Positions 1-8,089 are shown, counted from the stretch's first letter. The stretch: DNA of 64,000 bases from Rhodocyclales bacterium (GCA_016183655.1 JACPEH010000009.1:1-64000); one strand, 5' to 3'. Numbers and translations are program-made. The notes: generated by a model not told the origin, from the sequence alone.

Positions 1-87
1 CATCGGGCCGTCAGCGATCTGGTCAATGAGTTCTTTCGGGATGGTCGGCAGCGTCACCGGTTTCTTCTTGCTCGTCTTGCTTGGCAT
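1..87 (-). CDS. IS256-family (mutator-type) transposase, N-terminal fragment at window edge
   Basis: Only the first 29 codons are inside the window; the rest lies beyond position 1. The visible peptide is a lysine-rich start followed by LPTIPKELIDQIADGPM, which matches the conserved opening of IS256-family transposases (IPKELxDQxxxGPM). A good ribosome site (AAAGGAG) sits eight bases before the ATG on the minus strand. IS256-family enzymes are DDE transposases that move the element by a circular intermediate. The family call rests on a short stretch, so it is likely but not certain. Confidence 0.7.
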   Translation of the reverse strand, partial: MPSKTSKKKPVTLPTIPKELIDQIADGPM

Positions 88-140
88 ACATGCTCCTTTG
101 CGACATGGTATGCCTCAAACACAAAATTTCTGACAGGCTC
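88..140 (-). mobile_element. Probable terminal region of the IS256-family element
   Basis: Between the transposase start and about position 140 there is a short AT-richer non-coding strip. Read on the minus strand it begins GAGCCTGTCAGAAATTTTGTG, and I take this as the element's terminal inverted repeat. The other end is outside the window, so neither the inverted-repeat match nor a target duplication can be confirmed. The exact boundary (about 138-142) is an estimate. Confidence 0.5.
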
Positions 141-150
141 GAATGACCTG

Positions 151-699
151 GTGCCTAGCGTTGACGCTTCAGTCGAGCATTCGTCATTTGCACATCCGGC
201 ATCACTCTTTGCGTCGCTTTTTGACGCGAACACAGAAGAATTTGTACTGGCACGCCTCTCTAAACAGTTCGATGAATTTTTAGAGCGTTTTCCGTATAGC
301 GCATATTTCACATCAAAGGTGGCCAGCTATCCGGCAGTAAAGGCCAAGTTGTTGAATCAGTTGCTAACTAATGCAGGGGCATCTGATTTTGGTACGGCGA
401 ATTCTTTCGCTCGCCACATTGGCGATGTTCAGAAGTTGCTGTTGGATAAGCTCGAAAAGGAAGATGTCTTTAAGCTGCTTGTGTCGGTTCTCAAGGCAGC
501 TAGCTTTGGTGCGTTCGCTGCCATCGACCTGCGTAATTCGCACTTTAGTGTTGTCGAAAATATGAGGGAGGCAGCTGCGCTATACCTTTCAGGCAACCCG
601 CCTGTTGCCAAACAAGCAGCGGCTGACATTCTTTCTGTACCGCTGGCCGCTGTTGATGCGGAGTTGGTGTATTTGGCGCCCCTTACTGCTACAAGTTGA
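151..699 (+). CDS. Hypothetical protein, probably 5'-truncated by the insertion element
   Basis: A 182-residue reading frame from a GTG codon; I do not recognise a family. The product is mostly helical in character (many A, L, K, F), with no signal peptide and no clear membrane segment. The frame stays open upstream into the insertion sequence end and no ribosome site precedes the GTG. The simplest reading is that the native start was lost when the IS256-type element inserted, which would make this a C-terminal remnant. Base composition is visibly more AT-rich than the genes from 2173 on, so the host gene may itself be acquired. A strong terminator follows at 791. Confidence 0.5.
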   Translation: MPSVDASVEHSSFAHPASLFASLFDANTEEFVLARLSKQFDEFLERFPYSAYFTSKVASYPAVKAKLLNQLLTNAGASDFGTANSFARHIGDVQKLLLDKLEKEDVFKLLVSVLKAASFGAFAAIDLRNSHFSVVENMREAAALYLSGNPPVAKQAAADILSVPLAAVDAELVYLAPLTATS

Positions 700-755
700 A
701 GGTTTTTAGCAACAAAGAGGCAGCGTCATTTTCTGAACAGCAATCGCAACCATAT

Positions 756-772
756 GGGGTCAGCATGAATTC
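756..772. repeat. Short direct repeat, copy 1 (GGGGTCAGCATGAATTC)
   Basis: This 17-base word recurs at 1186-1202 with one difference (C for G at the twelfth base). The two copies flank the terminator and the truncated lipoprotein gene. Similar GGGGTCAG words are found beside REP-associated transposase genes in many proteobacteria, but no such gene is visible here. Confidence 0.5.
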
Positions 773-790
773 CTGTGTGCGAGCAGGTTG

Positions 791-812
791 AGCGGGCGAG
801 CCCCGCTTTTTT
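791..812 (+). terminator. Rho-independent terminator after the 151-699 gene
   Basis: The stem AGCGGG/CCCGCT with a five-base loop is followed at once by a run of T. It ends transcription coming from the hypothetical gene upstream. Confidence 0.75.
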
Positions 813-884
813 CTATTGAAGGCTGTCGTTGGTGTTGTTTGTGAAGCTGTTTTTCTGAACCAAGAATTGAGGAGCGTTTATCCG

Positions 885-1175
885 ATGTACAAGAAATTTG
901 GGGGGATTCTGGTTGCCTGCCTGGCGCTTGCGGGGTGTGCGACGAACCAGCAGTTCAACAACGGTCGTTATTCGCTCCCGGAGAAGCTCCCGGAGAACGA
1001 AGGTGTGATGGTCATGAAGCTTGTCGGGATGCAGGTGCCGAGCATCATGAATTCAAAATACCGGACGATTGCGCTTACGGACGCCGAAAAGGGGGGGCGC
1101 ATCGAGGTGCAGGATGTTTCGCCGATGGGGGCAGCAGATTCCGTGTTTGCGGCAGTGCTGCCTGCTGGCAGATAA
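885..1175 (+). CDS. Small lipoprotein, probably truncated at the C-terminus
   Basis: A 96-residue product with a type II signal peptide: two lysines, a hydrophobic core and a lipobox LAGC with the lipidated cysteine at residue 18. It should be exported and acylated. The start was chosen at 885 because TTGAGGAG precedes it, and an upstream in-frame start at 816 would bury the signal peptide. The rest has no family I can name. It stops in ...VLPAGR just before a copy of the GGGGTCAGCAT repeat. A phrase such as LPAG is normally followed by more beta-strand sequence, so I infer that the 3' part was lost at the repeat. Confidence 0.65.
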   Translation: MYKKFGGILVACLALAGCATNQQFNNGRYSLPEKLPENEGVMVMKLVGMQVPSIMNSKYRTIALTDAEKGGRIEVQDVSPMGAADSVFAAVLPAGR

Positions 1176-1185
1176 GGGTCGATAA

Positions 1186-1202
1186 GGGGTCAGCATCAAT
1201 TC
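1186..1202. repeat. Short direct repeat, copy 2 (GGGGTCAGCATCAATTC)
   Basis: Second copy of the word at 756-772, matching 16 of 17 bases. It lies about ten bases after the stop codon of the truncated lipoprotein gene. Confidence 0.5.
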
Positions 1203-1239
1203 GGTTTCCGCCACAACTGCTGCCTTGCCATTTGAGCAA

Positions 1240-1275
1240 TGACTGATATCATTTTGTATGAATTGATATCAGTCA
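1240..1275. promoter_or_regulatory. Palindromic operator of the toxin-antitoxin operon
   Basis: TGACTGATATCA and its perfect inverse TGATATCAGTCA are separated by 12 bases, ending ten bases before the antitoxin start. Each arm also contains the self-complementary word TGATATCA. Two equal palindromes 24 bases apart centre to centre suit binding of ribbon-helix-helix dimers, as in autoregulated vapBC-type operons. The identity of the binder is inferred from position. Confidence 0.7.
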
Positions 1276-1284
1276 AGGCCGCCC

Positions 1285-1527
1285 ATGCAACGAACCATCA
1301 TTAGTCTGGAACCTGAGTACCGCGAATGGCTCGCCGAACAGGCGCAGCGTGAGCACGTGCCGCAAACCGAGGTGGTGCGCCGGGCGTTGCGGCTTTATCG
1401 GGAGAAGGCGGCAGCGAATGCGCCGCAGTCCTTCGAGGAGTTGGCGCGGCTCACCAGCGGGCTGCAGCGCGGTGAGGACGGGTTGGTAACGCAGCAGCGC
1501 TTGCGAGACGAATGGGCCGAGCGTTGA
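1285..1527 (+). CDS. Ribbon-helix-helix antitoxin (VapB/CopG type)
   Basis: An 80-residue protein with an N-terminal strand (QRTIISLEPEY) followed by two helices (WLAEQAQREH, TEVVRRALRLYREK). This is the ribbon-helix-helix DNA-binding fold of CopG-like antitoxins. The charged C-terminal half should wrap the toxin. The gene overlaps the next reading frame, a PIN toxin, by up to 16 bases, the usual antitoxin-first arrangement with translational coupling. The double palindrome at 1240-1275 is the probable autoregulatory operator. The antitoxin class is clear; the exact Vap subfamily is not. Confidence 0.8.
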   Translation: MQRTIISLEPEYREWLAEQAQREHVPQTEVVRRALRLYREKAAANAPQSFEELARLTSGLQRGEDGLVTQQRLRDEWAER

Positions 1528-1898
1528 AAGGCTACCTGATCGATTCGGTCGTGCTGATCGACCACTTCAACGGGGTCGGGGCTGCGACACGCTTTCTGCT
1601 CGATCACCGCGACGCGCTGTCGATTTCCGTCATCACGCGGGCGGAGGTGTTGACGGGGTTCGATGCCGCCGCCGAGGTGCAGGCGCGCGCCTTTCTCGAT
1701 TGTTTCGCCACGCACGCCCTGAACGCGGCAGATGCCGACCTCGCCGCCTCGTTGCGCCGCGAGCATCGCTGGAAACTGCCGGATGCCTTGCAGGCGGCAG
1801 TGGCGATCAATCGTGGGTTGCTGCTGGTTACGCGCAATACCAAGGATTTTGACCCCGCACGCCATGCGTTCGTGCATGTGCCGTACCCGTTTCCCTGA
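1512..1898 (+). CDS. PIN-domain ribonuclease toxin (VapC type)
   Basis: A 128-residue PIN-domain protein. The acidic metal-binding residues are in place: Asp11 in YLIDSVVLI, Glu45 in TRAEVLTGF, Asp91 in LPDALQAA and the late TRNTKDF motif with Asn109/Asp112. VapC toxins cut RNA, often initiator tRNA or rRNA, when freed from the antitoxin. A TTG at 1524, overlapping the antitoxin stop as TTGA, is an alternative start giving a product four residues shorter; both keep the active site. The pair looks intact and functional. Confidence 0.85.
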   Translation: MGRALKGYLIDSVVLIDHFNGVGAATRFLLDHRDALSISVITRAEVLTGFDAAAEVQARAFLDCFATHALNAADADLAASLRREHRWKLPDALQAAVAINRGLLLVTRNTKDFDPARHAFVHVPYPFP

Positions 1899-1913
1899 AA
1901 GCGGTTGGGGCGC

Positions 1914-2168
1914 ATGACGGATATCGACATTGATGTACCCGAGGAACTGCGCTCGCGTCTCGCCAGCGCAGCGAGGCGCTACGGGCTGTCCGAGCATGAG
2001 TTCATCCTGAAGGCGATTACCGAGAAGCTCGATCGGGTCGATGGAGGAGCTGACTCATCAGGTAGTGTCGATGTGGCGAAGGCGATCAACGAACTGCGTG
2101 AGTCTCGTCGCGGCATTGCCGTAGGTGAGGGCGATACGGACGACCTCGTCGCCAACGGGAGACGGTAA
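1914..2168 (+). CDS. Orphan antitoxin-like ribbon-helix-helix protein
   Basis: An 84-residue protein starting DIDIDVPEELRSRL. This is a ribbon-helix-helix-like opening with a helix pair, and it ends in a charged tail (DDLVANGRR) like the toxin-binding end of VapB/ParD-type antitoxins. It begins 15 bases after the vapC-like gene, but no second toxin follows; pbpC starts four bases after its stop. It may be a spare antitoxin, a regulator, or the survivor of a second pair. The start at 1914 was preferred to an upstream TTG at 1905 because the fold begins there. Confidence 0.6.
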   Translation: MTDIDIDVPEELRSRLASAARRYGLSEHEFILKAITEKLDRVDGGADSSGSVDVAKAINELRESRRGIAVGEGDTDDLVANGRR

Positions 2169-2172
2169 CGTT

Positions 2173-4500
2173 GTGCGGCCGGCGACCAAGTTTCGATTCT
2201 CGCTAGCAGCCCTGCTTGTCACGCACCTCCTCGCCGACCAACTCCTCCCGCCCCCGCTCCCCGGCAGCAGCAACCCCGCCCACCTCGCGCCCCACGCCCA
2301 GGTCATCCTCGCCCGCGACGGCACGCCGCTGCGCGCCTTTCCCGATCGCGCGCACATCTGGCGGCACCCGGTGCGGGTGGCGGAGGTGTCGCCGCGCTAT
2401 GTGGAGGCGGTGCTGGCCTATGAGGACCGCTTCTTCCGCTGGCATCCCGGCGTGAATCCGTTCGCGCTGCTGCGCGCGGCGGGGCAGTGGCTGTGGCACG
2501 GGCGTATCGTTTCCGGCGGTTCGACGCTGACGATGCAGGTGGCACGCATGCTGGAGCCGGAGGCCTACGCCTCGCGCACCGTGGCCGGCAAGCTGCGCCA
2601 GATGGCGCGGGCGGTGCAGCTGGAGCTGCGCCTTTCCAAGACCGAGATCCTTGAGCTGTACCTCACCCATGCGCCGATGGGCGGCGTGCTCGAAGGCGTC
2701 GAGTCGGCGAGCCGCGCCTATCTCGGCAAGCCGTCGCTCTCGCTGTCGCACGCCGATGCCGCGCTGCTGGCGGTGCTGCCGCAATCGCCGTCGCGCCTGC
2801 GGCCGGACCGCTTTCCCGAACGCGCCCGCGAGGCGCGCGACAAGGTGCTGGATCGCCTCGTGCCCGCGTGGGGCGAGGCGACGGTGAAGGAGGCGAAGCA
2901 GGAGCCGGTGATCGCGCAGACGCTGCGTGAGCCGCTGCTGGCGCCGCTCTTCGCCGAGCGCGTGCGCAAGCTCTACCCGAAGGCGCAGCGGGTGGATACG
3001 ACGCTCGATGCCGGCACGCAGGCGAGCGTCGAGCAACTCGTCGCGGCGCGGCTGGCGGTGCTGCCGCCGCGCGTGTCGATGGCGGCGCTGGTGGTCGACA
3101 ACGCCACGCTGGAGGTGCGCGCCTACGCCGGTTCGGCCGATTTTTCCGACTTTGATCGCTTCTCGCATGTCGACATGGTGCAGGGCCGGCGCTCGCCCGG
3201 TTCGGCGCTCAAGCCTTTCCTCTACGGCCTGGCGCTGGACGAGGGGTTGATCCATTCCGAATCGCTGCTCTCCGACGTGCCGCAGTCCTTCGCCGGCTAC
3301 CAGCCGGGCAACTTCCAGGCGAGCTTTTCCGGCCCGGTGGGGGTGACCGAGGCGCTGCAGAAATCGCTCAACGTGCCGGCGGTGGAAGTGCTCGACCGCC
3401 TCGGGCCGCAGCGCTTCGTCTCGCTCTTGCGGCGCGGCGGGCTGAAGCTCGATCTGCCGCGCGGCGCCGAGCCGAACCTGTCGGTGATCCTCGGCGGGGT
3501 GGCGGTGAACCTCGAAGGCATGGTCGGCGCCTATACCGCCTTCGCGCGCGGCGGCGTCGCCGGCAAACCACGCTACACGGCGGAAGCGCCGGTGGAGGAG
3601 GCGCGCCTGATGAGCGCGGGCGCGGCCTTCATCATCCGCGACGTGCTCGAATCCGGCGGCCCGGTGGCGCGGCAGGTGGAGGGCGGCGTTGGCGCGCGGC
3701 GCGGCATCATGTGGAAGACCGGCACCAGCTTCGGCTTCCGCGATGCGTGGGCGGTCGGCGTCAGCGACCGCTATACGGTCGGCGTCTGGGTCGGCCGCCC
3801 GGACGGCACGCCCAACCCCGGCTTCTTCGGCGCCAACGTCGCGGCGCCGCTGCTGGTCGATGTGTTCTCGGCCATCGACGATTCGCGCCCGGCCAAACGA
3901 ACCCCGCCGGCGAGCGTGACGCAGGCCAAGGTCTGCTGGCCGCTCGGCCTGCGCGCCGACGCCGTGCCGGCCGCGCTGTGCCACCAGGAACGCACCGCCT
4001 GGCTGTTGAACGACGCCGCGCCGCCGACCTTCCCCGACCGCCTGCGCGACGGCGCCGCCCGCTACACCGACTACCGCGACGCCGCCAGCGGCCAGCGCGT
4101 GCGCGCCGCCTGCGCGCCGGGCGAGATGAAAGCGGTGGAGATGGCGCGCTGGCCGGCGGCGCTGGAACCGTGGCTCGACGGCGCCACGCGCGCCCGCGCG
4201 CTGCCGCCGGAATGGGCGGTTTCCTGCGCCAAGGCGACGGCGCCGGAGGCGGGGCTGAAGATCGTCGGCATCAGCCACGGCGAGACGATCCGCCGCGCCG
4301 GCGGCGGCGCGGCGCCGGTGCTGCGGCTGGAGGCGCGCGGCGGCCAGCAGGAGCTGATCTGGCTGGTCGATGGCCGCCAGGTCGGCCGCACGCCGGCCGG
4401 CAAGGCGCTGCAGCACGCCTTCCCCGAGGCCGGGCGACATACGGTGACGGTGATGGACGATTCGGGGCGCTACGACCGGGTGGAGGTCAGCGTGCGCTGA
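2173..4500 (+). CDS. pbpC: Penicillin-binding protein 1C, bifunctional transglycosylase/transpeptidase
   Basis: A 775-residue inner-membrane murein synthase. A short cytoplasmic start and signal anchor (SLAALLVTHLLADQLL) lead to a GT51 transglycosylase domain with the motifs YEDRFFRWHPG, SGGSTLTMQ and KTEILELYL. The transpeptidase domain has SALK with catalytic Ser344, SLN and KTGTS at about 515-519. A C-terminal PbpC-type beta domain closes the protein. The GTG at 2173 was chosen because it places the anchor at the N-terminus; an earlier GTG at 2125 would run through the antitoxin gene. In enterobacteria pbpC pairs with an alpha-2-macroglobulin gene; none is seen here. Confidence 0.92.
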   Translation: MRPATKFRFSLAALLVTHLLADQLLPPPLPGSSNPAHLAPHAQVILARDGTPLRAFPDRAHIWRHPVRVAEVSPRYVEAVLAYEDRFFRWHPGVNPFALLRAAGQWLWHGRIVSGGSTLTMQVARMLEPEAYASRTVAGKLRQMARAVQLELRLSKTEILELYLTHAPMGGVLEGVESASRAYLGKPSLSLSHADAALLAVLPQSPSRLRPDRFPERAREARDKVLDRLVPAWGEATVKEAKQEPVIAQTLREPLLAPLFAERVRKLYPKAQRVDTTLDAGTQASVEQLVAARLAVLPPRVSMAALVVDNATLEVRAYAGSADFSDFDRFSHVDMVQGRRSPGSALKPFLYGLALDEGLIHSESLLSDVPQSFAGYQPGNFQASFSGPVGVTEALQKSLNVPAVEVLDRLGPQRFVSLLRRGGLKLDLPRGAEPNLSVILGGVAVNLEGMVGAYTAFARGGVAGKPRYTAEAPVEEARLMSAGAAFIIRDVLESGGPVARQVEGGVGARRGIMWKTGTSFGFRDAWAVGVSDRYTVGVWVGRPDGTPNPGFFGANVAAPLLVDVFSAIDDSRPAKRTPPASVTQAKVCWPLGLRADAVPAALCHQERTAWLLNDAAPPTFPDRLRDGAARYTDYRDAASGQRVRAACAPGEMKAVEMARWPAALEPWLDGATRARALPPEWAVSCAKATAPEAGLKIVGISHGETIRRAGGGAAPVLRLEARGGQQELIWLVDGRQVGRTPAGKALQHAFPEAGRHTVTVMDDSGRYDRVEVSVR

Positions 4501-4581
4501 GCACGTGTCGAGTCTGTGCTGGCTCGCCGATGCCGTGGGAATGCGCGAGAATGGGCCATCGCAAACACAGGGAGAGACCTC

Positions 4582-5409
4582 ATGGCAGATCCGCTGCAAT
4601 CCCTCGACATGGTCAAGGCCTCGGCCATCGACATGGTCGTCAAGTTCGGCCCGAGGCTGGTGGTGGCGGCGGCGATCCTGGCGGCCGGCTACTTCGCCGG
4701 GCGCTGGGTGGCGCGCATGATCGGCCGCCTGCTGCAGCGCTTCAAGCTGGAACCGCCGGTGCTGGCGCTGCTGACGCGGGTGGCACACCTGGTGGTGTTC
4801 GCGCTGTTCGGGATCATGGCGCTGCAGAACCTCGGCGTCGAACTGCTGCCGCTGATCGCCGGCCTCGGCGTCGCCGGCGCCGGCATCGCGCTGGCCATGC
4901 AGGGCATCCTCGGCAACGTCGCCGCCGGGCTTACGATCATCTTCACGCAGCCCTTCCACGTCGGCGACTACATCTCGATCGCCGACGAGGAGGGCGAGGT
5001 GCTCGACATGAGCCTGTTCAGCACGACGCTTGGGCACACCGACCGCTCGAAGGTGGTGATCCCCAACCGCAAGATCGTCGGCGAGATCCTGCACAACTAC
5101 GGCAAGGTCCGCCAGCTCGATCTCTCGGTCGGCGTAGCCTACGGCACCGACATCAACCTCGCGCTGGGTGCGATCGACGCGGTCCTGCGCGCCAACCCGC
5201 GCGTGCTGCAGGAGCCGGCGCCGGTGGTCGGGGTCAGGCAGCTGGCGGACTTCAGCGTGAACATCAGCATCAACCCGTGGGTGGCCGTTGCCGACTACGT
5301 CGCGGCGGGCGGCGAACTCAACAAGGCGGTGCTGGAAACCTTCCGCGAGCGGGGCATCGAGATCCCGTTCCCGCAGCGCGAGGTGCGCATGCTCGGCAGC
5401 GCGGCCTGA
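4582..5409 (+). CDS. mscS: Small-conductance mechanosensitive channel, MscS family
   Basis: A 275-residue protein close in size to E. coli MscS. Three N-terminal membrane helices are visible. The third is the glycine/alanine-rich pore helix (GLGVAGAGIALAMQG), followed by the family signature LGNVAAGL and the beta-domain motif QPFHVGDYI. The C-terminal vestibule domain is complete. It should open on membrane tension and release solutes during hypo-osmotic shock. The ATG at 4582 follows GGGAGAG at a good distance. It lies 81 bases after pbpC and may share its transcript. Confidence 0.92.
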   Translation: MADPLQSLDMVKASAIDMVVKFGPRLVVAAAILAAGYFAGRWVARMIGRLLQRFKLEPPVLALLTRVAHLVVFALFGIMALQNLGVELLPLIAGLGVAGAGIALAMQGILGNVAAGLTIIFTQPFHVGDYISIADEEGEVLDMSLFSTTLGHTDRSKVVIPNRKIVGEILHNYGKVRQLDLSVGVAYGTDINLALGAIDAVLRANPRVLQEPAPVVGVRQLADFSVNISINPWVAVADYVAAGGELNKAVLETFRERGIEIPFPQREVRMLGSAA

Positions 5410-5442
5410 GGCGCCCCGGCGCCTTATGCCCTTCGTTCTATT

Positions 5443-5459
5443 GCGCACCGGCGGTGCGC
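5443..5459. repeat. Hairpin in the gap after mscS
   Basis: GCGCACC and GGTGCGC are perfectly inverted around GGC. There is no T-run on either side, so it is at best a weak terminator or an RNA-stabilising hairpin. The remainder of the 5410-5578 gap shows only the ribosome site of the next gene. Confidence 0.4.
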
Positions 5460-5578
5460 CGTCCAGTATTCCCTTTGCATCGTGAGCGGTGCGCGGAAGG
5501 CGTCGCGTTGCTTCCCGTCGGCGCATTCCTTTCGGCAATTCCTGAGGAGGTTTTCCCTTTTTCCGAGCGGAGGGCGAC

Positions 5579-6412
5579 ATGGCTTATTACGCAGACGAGC
5601 GCAGGTACTTCGAGGAAATCGCGATGCACGGGCAGAAGAAGCGTTTCCTGTTCGAGGGCGATTCCTGGTTTTCGATCATGGACCTCGCCAACATCCCGCT
5701 GCAGTTCGATTCGCGGCTCGACCTTTCCATCCTCTGCCTGGCCGACCCCGGCGACACGCTGGAGGATCTCGCCGACGGGCGGCAGTTCGACATCCTCGAA
5801 CGGCTGATCAAGAACGAGCGGCACGGCCAGAAGTGGGACGCGCTGTTCTTCAGCGCCGGCGGCAACGACATCGTCGGGCCGGAGATCAAGGGGCTGCTGA
5901 AGACGCCGGCCGACCCCGGCAGCACCGACCCGGCGGACTACCTCGATGATGCGGCGGTCAAGGAAACCTTCCGCCAGATGCGCCAGCGCTTCGTTGCCCT
6001 GAAGGCCCTGCGCGACAAGTCGAAGGCGAATCCGGACACGCCGATCTTCATCCACACCTACAGCTACCTGACACCGCGCAACGTGGCGCACCGCGTGCTG
6101 GCGTGGAAGGTGTCCGGGCCGTGGGTGTTCCCGCACATGACCCACCGCGGCATCGACGACTGCGCGCTGCAGCAGAAGATCGTCAGGCACCTGCTGAACG
6201 GCTTCCACGACATGCTGAAAGGGATCGCCGACGAGCCCGGTGCGAACTTCCACGTGATCGACACGCGCAAGGCGCTGACCCCGGTCGCCTGCGCGGCGCG
6301 CGACAGCGACTTCGAACTGTGGCGCGACGAGATCCACCCGAGCTCGAAAGGCTTCGCCCACATCACCGAGAAATTCCTGATCCCGTTCGTGAAGGACAAA
6401 GGGGTGGTCTGA
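5579..6412 (+). CDS. SGNH/GDSL-type hydrolase
   Basis: A 277-residue protein with the SGNH hydrolase blocks in order: FEGDSWFS with the putative nucleophile Ser29, an SAGGND block near residues 92-97, and DEIHPSSKG near the end supplying the Asp/His pair. SGNH enzymes are esterases, lipases or acyl-transferases; the substrate cannot be told from sequence. No signal peptide is visible, so it is probably cytoplasmic. The ATG is preceded by GCGGAGG at the right spacing. It sits alone between mscS and the radical SAM gene with no obvious functional partner. Confidence 0.75.
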   Translation: MAYYADERRYFEEIAMHGQKKRFLFEGDSWFSIMDLANIPLQFDSRLDLSILCLADPGDTLEDLADGRQFDILERLIKNERHGQKWDALFFSAGGNDIVGPEIKGLLKTPADPGSTDPADYLDDAAVKETFRQMRQRFVALKALRDKSKANPDTPIFIHTYSYLTPRNVAHRVLAWKVSGPWVFPHMTHRGIDDCALQQKIVRHLLNGFHDMLKGIADEPGANFHVIDTRKALTPVACAARDSDFELWRDEIHPSSKGFAHITEKFLIPFVKDKGVV

Positions 6413-6477
6413 GGGTGGCGGGGGCGATCGGCGCGATCGGTGTGCGCTCCGGCAAAGAACTGAATAGACTGGGGCCT

Positions 6478-8085
6478 ATGGCAAAACTCGCAGCCTCCGT
6501 CCTCTACGTGCGCCTGCCGGTCTGGAAGATCTGGCCCGGCGGCGTGGTGTACCTCGCCGACTTCATCCACAAGCAGCGGCCGGACATCCGGCAGGAAATC
6601 CTCGACCTGGCGCTGGTCGCTCCCGAGCGGCGCAAGGCAGTGCTGCGCGAGCGGCTGACGGAGATGCGGCCGGATGTCGTCGCCTTCTCCTGGCGCAACA
6701 TGCAGACCTTCGGGCCGCACCCGGAGAACGATGCGCTGGAAGTGGTGATGAACTACGACCACTCGCCGCGCCTGTGGCGGCGGGTCAAGGCGGCGTGGGA
6801 CGCGATCGGCATCATCTGGGACTATGCCTCGGCGCGGCTGCGCAACTTCGGCTTCATCCGTCTGGCGCGCCGGCTGGCGCCGGAGGCGCGGCTGCTGGTC
6901 GGCGGCACGGCGGTGTCGATCTTCGGCAAGTACATCGCCGAGAAATGCCCGAACGACACCGTGGTCGTCGTCGGCGAGGGCGAGGAGACGCTGCTGTCGA
7001 TCGTCGACGGCCTGCCGTTTCCGGCCGGACATCACTGGTACAAGGATGGCGGCGGCAAGCTGGAGCATCGCCACACGGAAGAGAATTTCGACCTGTCGCA
7101 GCTGAGCGCGGTGGATTTTCCATACATCGAGTCGATCTTCCCCGGCTTCCGCGACTACCTGGGCGGCACGATCGGCGTGCACACCAAGCGCGGCTGCCCG
7201 TACCAGTGTCACTTCTGCCTCTACAACAAGATCGAGGGCAGCCGGCAGCGCTACCGCGACCCGGTCGAGGTGGCCAGGGAGGTCGAGGTGCTGAGCAAGG
7301 TGTATGGCGTCCGCCACATCTGGTTCACCGACGCCCAGTTCTGCTCGACGCGGCGCAGCACCAGGCATGTCGAGGCGATCCTCGACGAGATGATCGCGCG
7401 CCAGGTGAAGGTCGGCTGGACCGGCTACCTGCGCCTCAACTTCCTGACGCCGGAGCTGGCCGAGAAGATGCTGCGGACCGGCATCGGCAGCATCGACCTT
7501 TCCTTCACCGGAACCCAGGAACTGGTCGACAGCCTGACGCTGGGCTACGACCTGGAGCAGCAGATGGCCGCCTTCCATCTGTTCAAGGCGGCCGGCCATG
7601 TCGACCAGAAGATCAAGCTGTACATGCCGCTGAACGCGCCGGGCGAGACGCCGCAGACGCTGCGCGCGACGATCGCCCGCATCCGCCAGCTGTACGACAT
7701 GTTCGGCCGCGACAACGTGCTGCCCTTCATCTTTTTCATCGGCGTGCAGCCGAACACGCCGATCGAGCGCAAGCTGATCGCCGAGGGCTACCTGGCGCCG
7801 GACTACAACCCACTGACGCTGAACCCCTTCGTGATCAAGAAGCTGCTCTACAACCCGCCGCCGCTGGGGCGGCTGATCGGCCGCGCCTATCTCGAAGCCT
7901 TCGCGCACAGCGGCGTCGCCGACGACTATATCGGCCGGGCGACGATCGAAATCCTCGAACGGCACCTGCAAGGGTTGCCGGCCGGGGCGGCCGCCGCCGC
8001 GCCGAAGTCTGCTCCCGCGGCTGCGGCGGACAGCCGCCCGCCGGCGGATCAGCTCGATGCCTGCAATGAGGATCTGCGAGTCTGA
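6478..8085 (+). CDS. B12-binding-domain radical SAM protein
   Basis: A 535-residue protein. The first 200 residues resemble a cobalamin-binding Rossmann-like domain (VLYVRLP..., then LLVGGTAVSIFG and VVVGEGEE). The radical SAM core follows, with the 4Fe-4S triad C240-x3-C244-x2-C247 (CPYQCHFC). Such enzymes often methylate or rearrange unreactive carbons using B12 and S-adenosylmethionine. The substrate is not predictable here. The alanine/proline-rich tail after about residue 500 looks disordered. The next two genes, a thioredoxin and a 4Fe-4S protein, are tightly linked and may supply electrons. Confidence 0.8.
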   Translation: MAKLAASVLYVRLPVWKIWPGGVVYLADFIHKQRPDIRQEILDLALVAPERRKAVLRERLTEMRPDVVAFSWRNMQTFGPHPENDALEVVMNYDHSPRLWRRVKAAWDAIGIIWDYASARLRNFGFIRLARRLAPEARLLVGGTAVSIFGKYIAEKCPNDTVVVVGEGEETLLSIVDGLPFPAGHHWYKDGGGKLEHRHTEENFDLSQLSAVDFPYIESIFPGFRDYLGGTIGVHTKRGCPYQCHFCLYNKIEGSRQRYRDPVEVAREVEVLSKVYGVRHIWFTDAQFCSTRRSTRHVEAILDEMIARQVKVGWTGYLRLNFLTPELAEKMLRTGIGSIDLSFTGTQELVDSLTLGYDLEQQMAAFHLFKAAGHVDQKIKLYMPLNAPGETPQTLRATIARIRQLYDMFGRDNVLPFIFFIGVQPNTPIERKLIAEGYLAPDYNPLTLNPFVIKKLLYNPPPLGRLIGRAYLEAFAHSGVADDYIGRATIEILERHLQGLPAGAAAAAPKSAPAAAADSRPPADQLDACNEDLRV

Positions 8086-8089
8086 GACG

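Noticed and set aside
2203-5580. An 1125-codon frame on the minus strand opposite pbpC and mscS
   Set aside because: It is rich in Arg, His and Gln with no domain pattern, as expected for the antisense of GC-rich coding DNA; the plus strand has clear enzyme motifs throughout.
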